Part shown: piece after piece, positions 1 through 6,593 of the stretch
Numbering within the stretch: position 1 is the stretch's first letter
Layout: each line of letters starts with the position of its first letter
Assembly (NCBI GenBank): GCA_020853405.1
Contig: JADYYZ010000261.1
Span: 1 to 8,294, forward strand
Direction of reading: 5' to 3'
Source of the DNA: Acetobacteraceae bacterium
Lineage (GTDB): Bacteria > Pseudomonadota > Alphaproteobacteria > Acetobacterales > Acetobacteraceae
DNA: 8,294 nucleotides
Position numbers and translations under genes: made by a program
Notes under the pieces: generated by a model
The model's input: only the letters and a program-made list of their open reading frames with translations
The model's database searches: none
Told to the model about the DNA's origin: nothing

Positions 1-78
1 CCCGATGAAATCCTGCCGGTGCGCCCGGATGTCAGGCTGGTGCATCTTTTCGACGCTGCGAGCGGCCGGCGGCTGTAG
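1..78 (+). CDS. ABC transporter ATP-binding subunit, C-terminal end (partial)
   Basis: The window opens inside a reading frame in phase with base 1 that ends at TAG (76-78). It encodes 25 residues reading `PDEILPVRPDVRLVHLFDAA` and then SGRRL. A tail of the form 'V..RLHLFD..TGRRL' is the usual end of MalK/UgpC-type importer ATPases, where it belongs to the C-terminal OB-fold (TOBE-like) regulatory domain. The nucleotide-binding domain lies outside the window, so Walker motifs cannot be checked. The next three genes on the same strand are a solute-binding protein and two permeases, which fits this protein being the ATPase that drives that importer at the cytoplasmic face. The call rests on 25 residues plus context. 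A second ATPase gene could lie further upstream. Confidence 0.75.
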   Translation, partial: PDEILPVRPDVRLVHLFDAASGRRL

Positions 79-100
79 CCACCGACCGAGACGACAAGTG

Positions 101-122
101 GCCGGCGGTTCCAGCCGCCGGC
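101..122 (+). promoter_or_regulatory. Stem-loop in the ATPase to binding-protein gap
   Basis: GCCGGCGG (101-108) and CCGCCGGC (115-122) are perfect 8-bp inverted repeats around a 6-nt loop (TTCCAG). The same 8-mer GCCGGCGG also occurs directly repeated at 65-72, at the end of the ATPase gene, so an alternative pairing of 65-72 with 115-122 is possible. No T-run follows, so a complete intrinsic terminator is unlikely. The structure ends 9 bases before the ribosome binding site of the binding-protein gene and could protect or expose a processed transcript. Its function is inferred. Confidence 0.4.
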
Positions 123-150
123 TGGACGACCAAGGAAGGGAGGAACGGAA

Positions 151-1482
151 ATGGCAGCCATCATCACCCGCCGCCAGGGCCTTGCCCTGGGCAGCGCAGC
201 CCTTGCGGCCGCAGGCTTCGCCGAGCGCGCCTGGGGCCAGGACATCCCGCGCGCCGATGTCACGCCGCCCAGCCTGCCGATCGAAAGCGGCGCCTCGATC
301 CGGCTGATCAGGCCGGTGCGCTTCGTCGAACCCGACGAGGTGATGTTCCGCAAGATCGGCGAGGAGTTCACCAGGAAGTTCAACGTGCCGGTACGGATGG
401 ATTTCGTCGGCTGGGAGGATATCCGCGCCCAGACCGCGGTCGCCGCCAACACCGGCGCCGGCCCCGACCTGGTGGTCGGCTGGGGCGATGACCCGCACAT
501 CTTCGCCGACAAGCTGATCGAGCTCACCGACATCGCCGATTACCTGGGCAAGCGCTATGGCGGCTGGATGTTCCTGGCCGAGAAGTACGGCAAGAAGGTC
601 CGCACCAACAACTGGATCGGCATCCCGATGGGCGGCTCGACGGGGCCGGTCGTCTATCGCATCAGCGCCGTGCGCGCGGCCGGGTTCGACAAGATCCCCA
701 CCGACCATGCGGGCTTCCTCGCGCTGATGAAGAAACTGAAGGAGATGGGCAAGCCCGGCGGCATGGCGCTCGGCAATGCGGTCGGCGACGGCAACGGCCA
801 CGCCAACTGGCTGCTGTGGTCGCACGGCGGCGCGATGGTCGACGAGGACAGCAAGGTCACCATCAACAGCCGCGAGACCCTCGAGTCGCTGAACTACCTG
901 CGCGAGCTCTATCCCAACTACGTGCCGGGCACGCTTTCCTGGCTCGACCCCAGCAACAACCGGGCGTACGCCAGCCAGGAATGCTGGCTGACCTCGAACG
1001 GGGTCTCGCTCTATTTCGCGCTGAAGAACGACCCCGGCACGCGCGCGATCGCCGACGACACCGACCACGCGCCGATGCCGAAGGGCAGCATCACCTCGAT
1101 TCCGCAGTCGGCGACCGTGATCAATGCAATGGTCTTCCGGCACACGCGCTTCCCCAACGCCTGCAAGGCCTTCATCCAGTTCGCGATGGAATCCGAGCAG
1201 TACGACCCGTGGCTCAGTGCCTGCCTCGGCTACTGGTCGCACCCGCTGAAGGCCTACAGCCAAAGCAAGGTGTGGGAGTCCGACCCCAAGATCACGATCT
1301 ACCGCGATGGCATGAACAACCCGTTCTGGTCCGGCTACAAGGGGCCGATCACCCAGGCCAGCGGCACCGTCGCGGCAGAATACATCATGGTGCAGATGTA
1401 TGCCTCGGTCGCATCCGGCCAGGCATCGCCGCAGGATGCCGTGCGCGAGGCTGAACGGCGCATCCGGCGCTATTACCGCTAG
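151..1482 (+). CDS. Periplasmic solute-binding protein (family 1), ABC importer, Tat signal
   Basis: This 443-residue protein is the extracytoplasmic receptor of the importer: it captures substrate in the periplasm and hands it to the permease pair. The N-terminus has a twin-arginine signal, TRRQGLALG at residues 6-14, followed by an Ala-rich hydrophobic stretch and a probable cleavage near AWG-Q (27-30), so it is likely exported folded by Tat. The mature part shows family-1 features: `GAGPDLVVGWGDDPHIFADK` (102-121), and around 157-200 the pattern GIPMGGSTGPVVYR...AAGFDKIPTDHAGFLALMKKL. Length is normal for CUT1 binding proteins (about 400-450). The start is fixed by the Shine-Dalgarno GGGAGGA at 138-144, six bases before ATG. 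It sits between the ATPase end and two permease genes. It contains many aromatic residues (for example WLLW, FWSGYKG), which suits sugar or polyol binding, but the ligand is not identifiable. It is not GlpV-like in length. Confidence 0.9.
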   Translation: MAAIITRRQGLALGSAALAAAGFAERAWGQDIPRADVTPPSLPIESGASIRLIRPVRFVEPDEVMFRKIGEEFTRKFNVPVRMDFVGWEDIRAQTAVAANTGAGPDLVVGWGDDPHIFADKLIELTDIADYLGKRYGGWMFLAEKYGKKVRTNNWIGIPMGGSTGPVVYRISAVRAAGFDKIPTDHAGFLALMKKLKEMGKPGGMALGNAVGDGNGHANWLLWSHGGAMVDEDSKVTINSRETLESLNYLRELYPNYVPGTLSWLDPSNNRAYASQECWLTSNGVSLYFALKNDPGTRAIADDTDHAPMPKGSITSIPQSATVINAMVFRHTRFPNACKAFIQFAMESEQYDPWLSACLGYWSHPLKAYSQSKVWESDPKITIYRDGMNNPFWSGYKGPITQASGTVAAEYIMVQMYASVASGQASPQDAVREAERRIRRYYR

Positions 1483-1493
1483 CCTGGCGGTGA

Positions 1494-1601
1494 CCGGCAC
1501 TCCCCTCCCGGCCCTCCGCCGCGTGCGGGCGGAGGGCGCGCTGCCGAGGCAGCCCGCGCCGGCTTCGTCGCGACGAAGCGGCAGGGAGGGGGCCGTGCCG
1601 G
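1494..1601 (+). repeat. Multi-branched inverted-repeat element between binding-protein and permease genes
   Basis: Nearly the whole 128-bp gap can fold. The outer arms pair CCGGCAC (1494-1500) with GTGCCGG (1595-1601) and CCCCTCCC (1502-1509) with GGGAGGGG (1584-1591), separated only by a 1/3-nt internal loop. Inside are three hairpins: a perfect 10-bp stem 1511-1520/1528-1537 with a 7-nt loop; CTGC/GCAG (1541-1544/1549-1552), extendable by one pair; and the perfect 18-bp palindrome GCTTCGTCGCGACGAAGC (1562-1579). There is no open reading frame and no U-tract. It resembles a REP/BIME-like intergenic element that could stabilise the upstream mRNA. Copy number in the genome cannot be judged from one window. 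Confidence 0.65.
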
Positions 1602-1610
1602 CCGGCGCCG

Positions 1611-2579
1611 ATGTCTGACGCGGGCAGCGCGCTCGCCGCCGCCCCCTGGACGCGGCCGGCCATCCAGCAGGGCATGCTGGCGCGGCTGTTCGATTCCAAG
1701 GCGTTCCTGATCTTCGCCTGCCTGCTGCCGGCGATCGGGCTCTTGATGGTCTTCCTGACCTACCCGCTGGGGCTCGGCATCTGGCTTGCCTTCACCGACA
1801 GCACGATCGCGCGGCGCGGCGTCTGGGTCGGGTTCGAGAACTTCGAGTTCCTGTTCGATGACCCGATCTTCTGGAAGGCAGTGTTCTACAGCTGCTTCTA
1901 CACGGCCGTGGCCACGATCGGGAAGTTCGGGCTCGGGCTCTGGCTTGCGCTGCTGCTGAACCACCACCTGCCGCTGAAAAGCCTGCTGCGCGCGATCATC
2001 CTGCTGCCATGGATCGTGCCGACCGCGCTGTCGGCGATCGCGTTCTGGTGGATCTACGACCCGCAGTTCTCGATCATCTCCTATCTGCTGGTGCAGGTTC
2101 TGGGGGTGCGCGAGACCAACATCGACTTCCTGGGCAATCCGTGGTCGGCGCGCTGGTCGCTGGTGGCGGCCAATATCTGGCGCGGCATCCCGTTCGTTGC
2201 GATCAGCCTGCTTGCCGGGCTGCAGACGATCTCGCCCAGCCTGTACGAGGCAGCGCTGCTGGATGGCTCGACCGGCTGGCAGCGCTTCCGCTACATCACC
2301 TTCCCGATGCTGCTGCCGATCCTGGCGATCGTGATGACCTTCAGCATCATCTTCACCTTCACCGACTTCCAGCTGGTGTATGCGATCACCCGCGGCGGCC
2401 CGGTGAACTCCACGCACCTGATGGCGACGCTTGCCTTCCAGCGCGCCATCCCCGGCGGCCAGCTGGGCGAAGGCTCGGCGATCGCGGTGGCGATGATCCC
2501 GTTCCTGGTGTTCGCCACGCTGTTCAGCTATTTCGCGCTGGCACGGCGCAAGTGGCAGCAGGGCGAAGCCAATGACTGA
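1611..2579 (+). CDS. ABC importer permease 1 (MalF/UgpA-like)
   Basis: This 322-residue inner-membrane protein is one half of the translocation channel. Hydrophobic segments are visible around residues 31-61, 92-118, 125-147, 184-204, 234-258 and 288-310, giving about six helices as usual for this family. The EAA loop that docks on the ATPase is at 213-235 (EAALLDGSTGWQRFRYITFP, with E213, A214, A215, G219). It is followed by the MalF-type signature AITRGGPVNST at 258-268. The start is ATG 1611: no other in-frame start lies in the gap, and the purine-rich GGGAGGGGG (1584-1592) is about 18 bases away, too far for a normal ribosome binding site unless RNA folding brings it closer. ATG 1674 (residue 22, MLARLFDSK) is an alternative. 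The gene ends at TGA 2577-2579, overlapping the next gene by one base. Substrate unknown. Confidence 0.9.
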   Translation: MSDAGSALAAAPWTRPAIQQGMLARLFDSKAFLIFACLLPAIGLLMVFLTYPLGLGIWLAFTDSTIARRGVWVGFENFEFLFDDPIFWKAVFYSCFYTAVATIGKFGLGLWLALLLNHHLPLKSLLRAIILLPWIVPTALSAIAFWWIYDPQFSIISYLLVQVLGVRETNIDFLGNPWSARWSLVAANIWRGIPFVAISLLAGLQTISPSLYEAALLDGSTGWQRFRYITFPMLLPILAIVMTFSIIFTFTDFQLVYAITRGGPVNSTHLMATLAFQRAIPGGQLGEGSAIAVAMIPFLVFATLFSYFALARRKWQQGEAND

Positions 2580-2593
2580 TGCCAATGACTGAT
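2568..2593 (+). repeat. Perfect 13-bp tandem duplication at the permease gene junction
   Basis: GCCAATGACTGAT occurs twice head-to-tail (2568-2580 and 2581-2593) and is followed by another GCC. The first copy holds the stop of permease 1 (TGA 2577-2579). The duplication provides several ATGs, at 2572, 2579, 2585 and 2592, of which 2579 and 2585 are in frame with permease 2. With one copy removed, the permease 2 ATG would overlap the permease 1 stop as ATGACTGA. A recent slippage event, or an assembly artefact, would explain it. Confidence 0.9.
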
Positions 2594-3508
2594 GCCCGCA
2601 TCGCCAGCGCCGACCTCGCCCAGGAAGCGGACGCGCCCGAGACCGCCGCCGGCGTGCCCGAGCGCATGGCGTGGGACACCGCCTCGCGGCGGATGGTCGC
2701 GATCTACCTGCCGCTGGCCTGCTTCGTGATCATCCTGCTGTTCCCCTTCTACTGGATGACCATCACCGCCTTCAAACCGAACGCCGAACTCTACAACCAG
2801 CGCGACTTCAGCCCGTTCTGGGTCAGCTCGCCGACGCTCGATCACATCCGGCATCTGCTGTTCAACACCGCCTATCCGAGCTGGCTCTGGACCACCATGC
2901 TGATCGCGATCGCGGCGACCTTCCTGTCGCTGCTCGCCTCGACGCTGGCGGCCTATGCGATCCAGCGGCTGCGCTTCCGCGGCAGCCAGTATGTCGGGCT
3001 GGCGATCTACCTCGCCTATCTGGTGCCGCCCAGCATCCTGTTCATCCCGCTTGCCACCATGGTGGTGCAGCTCGGGCTGTTCGACAGCCCGCTGTCGCTG
3101 ATCCTGGTCTACCCCACCTTCCTGGTGCCGTTCTGCACCTGGCTACTGATCGGCTACTTCAAGTCGATCCCGTACGAGCTCGAGGAGTGTGCGCTGATCG
3201 ACGGCGCCTCGCGCCTGCAGATCCTGCGCCGCATCACGCTGCCGCTTGCGATTCCCGGCCTGATCAGCGCCGGCATCTTCAGCTTCACGCTCTCCTGGAA
3301 CGAGTTCATCTACGCGCTCGCCTTCATCCAGAGTTCCGAGCGCAAGACCGTGCCGGTGGCGATCCTGACCGAGCTCGTGACCGGCGACGTCTACCAGTGG
3401 GGCGCGCTGATGGCGGGTTCGCTGCTCGGCTCGCTGCCGGTCGCAATCTTCTATTCGTTCTTCGTCGACTACTACGTGAGCTCGCTGACCGGCGCGGTGA
3501 AGGAGTGA
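2579..3508 (+). CDS. ABC importer permease 2 (MalG/UgpE-like)
   Basis: This 309-residue inner-membrane permease is the partner of the preceding one. Hydrophobic segments occur near residues 41-64, 104-128, 138-163, 170-192, 226-248 and 276-300. The cytoplasmic EAA loop is at about 200-227 (ELEECALIDGASRLQILRRI), with E203, C204 and A205 in place of the usual EAA and the conserved G209. The MalG-type motif SWNEFIYAL is at 239-247. The start is uncertain because of the 13-bp duplication: ATG 2579 overlaps the previous stop as TGATG, which suits translational coupling, while ATG 2585 (MTDARIAS) is what would start the gene if a single ancestral copy is assumed. The two differ by only two residues. 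It closes the importer operon; no clear intrinsic terminator follows within the next 190 bases. Confidence 0.9.
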   Translation: MPMTDARIASADLAQEADAPETAAGVPERMAWDTASRRMVAIYLPLACFVIILLFPFYWMTITAFKPNAELYNQRDFSPFWVSSPTLDHIRHLLFNTAYPSWLWTTMLIAIAATFLSLLASTLAAYAIQRLRFRGSQYVGLAIYLAYLVPPSILFIPLATMVVQLGLFDSPLSLILVYPTFLVPFCTWLLIGYFKSIPYELEECALIDGASRLQILRRITLPLAIPGLISAGIFSFTLSWNEFIYALAFIQSSERKTVPVAILTELVTGDVYQWGALMAGSLLGSLPVAIFYSFFVDYYVSSLTGAVKE

Positions 3509-3612
3509 GCCGGGCGGCGTGAGGTCCTGCGCGCAAGAGGGTGCCCCCGGGGTCGTGATTTCCCGCGGTCGCGCCCGCAGCCGGTGCGGTGACGCCTGCC
3601 GAATGCGTCGCA

Positions 3613-3626
3613 CATTGCGGGCAATG
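3613..3626. promoter_or_regulatory. Short dyad upstream of the protease gene (possible operator)
   Basis: CATTGC-GG-GCAATG is a perfect 6-bp inverted repeat with a 2-bp centre, lying 70 bases before the protease start. It sits in a 188-bp gap (3509-3696) that otherwise shows no gene and no convincing promoter hexamers; TTGCGG (3615-3620), inside the dyad, is the only -35-like string noticed. The position would suit a repressor or activator site, but the symmetry is short and could be chance in this sequence. Confidence 0.25.
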
Positions 3627-3696
3627 GTGGTAGGCTTGGGTGCAGGCGGGGTGCGGCGGGCTGGGGGCGGCACCGACCATGCAGGATGCTTGACCC

Positions 3697-6558
3697 ATGA
3701 GCGAGACCGCGGCGCGCGCGTCGATGCTGGTGCTGACCGGCACCGGTGATCTTCCCCTGCCGGCGGGCGGCCTCGGCAGCGAACCCGGCGCCGCCCAGCA
3801 ATGGCACCTCGCCAACGCCGGCCAGACCGGCGGCGTCGCCGGCATCGACCTCAACATCACCACCGCGTGGCGCGACTATACCGGGCGCGGCGTCGGCATC
3901 GGCATCGTCGATGACGGCTTCGACCTCGCCCACCCTGACCTCGCCCTGAATTTCCGGGGTGGCTACGACCTGGTCGGCAACGATTCCGACCCGTCGGCGG
4001 AAGGCGCCGATCGCCACGGCACGACCACGGCGGGCGTCATCGGCGCCGACGACAACGGAATCGGCCTGCTGGGCGTCGCCCACGATGCCAGCCTGTTCGG
4101 GTTCCGGGTGGCATTCGGCAACACGCCGCTTGCGATGTTCACCGATGCGATGGCCCGCCAGGCGGCGATGGCGGTGTCCTCCAACTCCTGGGGCTTCACC
4201 GATCCGTTCTCGGATGACTTCGCGAACCCTGGGTTCGCCGGTTTTGCCGCAGCGATCGAGGCGGGCGCCACCGGCGGCCGCTCCGGTCTCGGCACGGTCT
4301 GGGTGGTCGCCGGCGGCAACGGCCGCACCAGCGGCGACAATGTCAACCACCACAACCTCCAGAACAACGAGTACGCGATCGCGGTCGCCGCGCTTGATGC
4401 GTCGGGCCGGGTCGGCTGGTTCTCCAACCCCGGTGCGGCGCTGCTGGTCAGCGCACCCGGGCTTGGCATCCTGACCACCGATCGCGTCGGCGCGGCCGGC
4501 TATACCGCCGGCGACACCGTGGTGGCGAACGGCACCAGCTACGCAGCCCCCATGGTCGCCGGCATCGCCGCCCTGATGCTGGAGGCGAATCCCGCGCTCG
4601 GCTATCGCGACATCCAGGACATCCTGGCAGCCTCGGCGCGCCCGGTCGATCTCGGCCTGCCGGGCTGGACGACCAATGAAGCAGTCGGCTGGAACGGCGG
4701 CGGCCACCTTTTCAGCAACGATTACGGCTTCGGCCTGGTCGATGCGACCGCCGCGGTCCGGCTGGCCGAAAGCTGGTTTGCCACCGGTACCAGCGCTGCG
4801 ACCGCCGCCAACCGCGCCCTCGCGACGGCCAGCTGGGCGGGCAGCCTGGCAGTCCCCGACAACAGCAGCGCCGGCATCGCCAGCACATTGGCGCTTCCCC
4901 TGCCGATCCGCATCGACCGCATCGCGGTCGATCTCGATATCAGCCACAGTTTCATCGGCGATCTGACGGTGACCCTCACCTCGCCCTCCGGCACCGCCAG
5001 CACACTGATCGCGCGCCCCGGCGCCGCACCCGGATCGGGCGACAACGGCAGCAGCGGCGATGACATAAGGTTCAGCGTCACCAGCAACGCCTTCCGCGGC
5101 GAGGACGCGGACGGAGTCTGGACGCTCCGGGTCGCCGACCTCGCCGGCGGTGATACCGGCACGCTCGATGGCTGGACGCTGCGCGCAATCGGCGATGCGC
5201 CCTCGGCGGATGACCGCCTCATCTACACCGACAGTTTCGCAACGCTTGCCAGCCCGGCACGCCAGCTGCTGGCGGACGCCGCGGGGCAGGACACCATCAA
5301 TGCCGCCTCGCTCTCCGGCGACTGCACGATCGACCTTGCCTTCCTCGCCTGCACGATCGCGGGCCAGGCGGCTGCCATCGCCCCCGGTACAGTGATCGAG
5401 CACGCGATCGGCGGCGACGGCAACGATCTGCTGGTCGGCAATGGCGCGGCCAACATCCTGTGGGGCGGGCGCGGCAATGACACCCTGCGCGGGCTTGCCG
5501 GCGACGACACGCTGAAGGGAGGCGCCGGCAGCGACATCATGGATGGTGGCGAGGGGTTGGACCGCGCACTGTACGATTTCGCGCGCGCGGCCGCCCGGTT
5601 CGGCTGGGATGGCAGCGTGCTGCTGGTCGAAGCCGAGGGCTTCACCGACCGGCTGAACGGCATCGAATCGCTGGCGTTCTCCGACCAGACGGTGAGCGTT
5701 GCCGCGCTGCTGCCGGCACCGATTGGCGCGGCCGCCTCGATCCGGCTTGCCGCCAGCGCCGCCGGCGCCACCCTGCCCGGCCAGTATTTCCAGACCCCGG
5801 CGCCCGCGCCCGGCGTCGCGCGGACCCTCGATGCGGCAACGATCGGGGTGCCGGGCATCGATCCCGCCGCATCGGTCGGCCTTTCGACCGACGCTTTCGG
5901 CAGCACCACGGTCGCGTTGCAAAGCGCCTGGGGCGGCGTTTCCTATGCGCGCGTCACCGACGCGGATGGCGGGTCGGTGCGGCTTGCGGGCTTTTCCGAG
6001 GTGTTCGCCTCCTACGCCGGCCAGGCCGCGAGCCGGATCGAGGCGAGCGCGGTGCAGCGCGGCAGCATCACCAGCGGCATCGGCGCCGACGAGATCGTGG
6101 TGGCCGGCAATGCAGGCCCGGGCGATGCCGGCGCGCGCCAGCTCACGATCAGCTCGAATGCCGGCAACGACCGGGTCACGATCACGGTCGGCCAGGCGGC
6201 GAACACCTACCGCGTCTATGCCGGCGACGGCGACGACCTGGTGGCGATCGCGGGCAGCAGCGCCGACATCATCCAGGGTGGCGGCGGCACTGATCGGATC
6301 GACGCCGGCGGCGGGGCCGACCGGGTGTGGGGTGGCGCAGGTGCCGACGTGTTCGTGCTGCGCGCAGGATCAGGTGCCGACCGGATCGAGGATTTCCAGC
6401 CCGGCATCGACCAGCTCGAGTTTGCCGGCGTCGCGGCCTCGGCGGTGGCGGTGGCCAGCACATCTGCGGGCATGCGGCTTTCGTGGGGAGCCGATTCGGC
6501 GGTGCTGACCGGCATCAAGGCGGCGCAGTTCCTGGCCTCGGACATGGTCTTCGTCTAG
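3697..6558 (+). CDS. Secreted kexin-like S8 serine protease with P-domain and RTX repeats
   Basis: A 953-residue calcium-dependent extracellular endopeptidase is predicted. The subtilisin domain (about 33-358) has the triad D72 (GIVDDGFDLAHPDL), H107 (DRHGTTTAG) and S281 (NGTSYAAPMVAG), with oxyanion N208 (VVAGGNGR). The DDG, RHGT and AGGNG forms match the kexin/furin branch. A proprotein-convertase P-domain spans about 385-500 (ISHSFIGDLTVTLTSPSGT...GVWTLRVAD...GTLDGWTLRAIG). RTX nonapeptides follow at 572-625 and 842-887, and the end ADVFVLRAGSGADRIEDF...FLASDMVFV is typical of type I secretion substrates. There is no N-terminal signal peptide and no clear propeptide, so export by an ABC/MFP/TolC system encoded elsewhere is inferred. 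The only two cysteines are C543 and C552. The start ATG 3697 has a modest GCAGGA at 3681-3686. It lies 188 bp after the importer operon and 35 bp before the nuclease-like gene. Confidence 0.9.
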   Translation: MSETAARASMLVLTGTGDLPLPAGGLGSEPGAAQQWHLANAGQTGGVAGIDLNITTAWRDYTGRGVGIGIVDDGFDLAHPDLALNFRGGYDLVGNDSDPSAEGADRHGTTTAGVIGADDNGIGLLGVAHDASLFGFRVAFGNTPLAMFTDAMARQAAMAVSSNSWGFTDPFSDDFANPGFAGFAAAIEAGATGGRSGLGTVWVVAGGNGRTSGDNVNHHNLQNNEYAIAVAALDASGRVGWFSNPGAALLVSAPGLGILTTDRVGAAGYTAGDTVVANGTSYAAPMVAGIAALMLEANPALGYRDIQDILAASARPVDLGLPGWTTNEAVGWNGGGHLFSNDYGFGLVDATAAVRLAESWFATGTSAATAANRALATASWAGSLAVPDNSSAGIASTLALPLPIRIDRIAVDLDISHSFIGDLTVTLTSPSGTASTLIARPGAAPGSGDNGSSGDDIRFSVTSNAFRGEDADGVWTLRVADLAGGDTGTLDGWTLRAIGDAPSADDRLIYTDSFATLASPARQLLADAAGQDTINAASLSGDCTIDLAFLACTIAGQAAAIAPGTVIEHAIGGDGNDLLVGNGAANILWGGRGNDTLRGLAGDDTLKGGAGSDIMDGGEGLDRALYDFARAAARFGWDGSVLLVEAEGFTDRLNGIESLAFSDQTVSVAALLPAPIGAAASIRLAASAAGATLPGQYFQTPAPAPGVARTLDAATIGVPGIDPAASVGLSTDAFGSTTVALQSAWGGVSYARVTDADGGSVRLAGFSEVFASYAGQAASRIEASAVQRGSITSGIGADEIVVAGNAGPGDAGARQLTISSNAGNDRVTITVGQAANTYRVYAGDGDDLVAIAGSSADIIQGGGGTDRIDAGGGADRVWGGAGADVFVLRAGSGADRIEDFQPGIDQLEFAGVAASAVAVASTSAGMRLSWGADSAVLTGIKAAQFLASDMVFV
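5410..5571 (+). repeat. RTX nonapeptide block 1 within the protease
   Basis: Six consecutive in-register nonapeptides cover residues 572-625 of the protease: GGDGNDLLV, GNGAANILW, GGRGNDTLR, GLAGDDTLK, GGAGSDIMD and GGEGLDRAL. The pattern GGxGxDxUx is the calcium-binding parallel beta-roll repeat. The second unit lacks the Asp at position 6 (N instead) and the last is degenerate, as is common at block edges. Confidence 0.9.
6220..6357 (+). repeat. RTX nonapeptide block 2 within the protease
   Basis: Residues 842-887 carry a second set of RTX-like units, including AGDGDDLVA, GGGGTDRID, AGGGADRVW and GGAGADVFV, with a less regular unit (AGSSADIIQ) after the first. About 215 residues of beta-rich, repeat-poor sequence separate it from block 1. 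The block leads directly into the serralysin-like tail (GADRIEDFQPGIDQLEF). Calcium-triggered folding after export is the known role of such blocks. Confidence 0.8.
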
Positions 6559-6581
6559 CCTGCCGGCGCCGCCCCAGCCAC

Positions 6582-6589
6582 GGGAGGGA
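6582..6589 (+). promoter_or_regulatory. Ribosome binding site that fixes a GTG start
   Basis: GGGAGGGA lies with its GGAGG core (6583-6587) six bases before GTG 6594. It decides the start of the nuclease-like protein. The same frame is open further upstream, into the protease gene, but those upstream ATGs have no such site and would encode an Arg-rich shadow of the protease. Confidence 0.8.
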
Positions 6590-6593
6590 CACG

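Noticed and set aside
5..307. 100-codon + strand frame across the ATPase end and binding-protein start
   Set aside because: It is out of frame with both supported genes and its product is low-complexity Arg/Ala/Pro/Ser-rich.
1479..2585. Open frame of 368 codons on the - strand opposite permease 1
   Set aside because: Its Arg/Gln/Asp-rich product has no membrane or domain pattern, and it mirrors a clear six-helix permease with an EAA loop.
3519..3749. 76-codon + strand frame in the gap before the protease
   Set aside because: It has no ribosome binding site, an Arg/Gly-rich composition and overlaps the protease start; nothing supports it as a gene.
3472..5922. Very long open frame (816 codons) on the - strand opposite the protease
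   Set aside because: It is a shadow produced by the strong G/C third-position bias and Gly/Ala/Asp-rich repeats of the protease. The translation is low-complexity Arg/Gly/Ala/Asp without domain signatures, while the + strand frame has a full catalytic triad and RTX repeats.
6327..6593. Upstream extension of the nuclease-like frame into the protease gene
   Set aside because: The extension is an Arg/Gly-rich shadow of the protease in another frame. GTG 6594 with GGGAGGGA at proper spacing is the better start.
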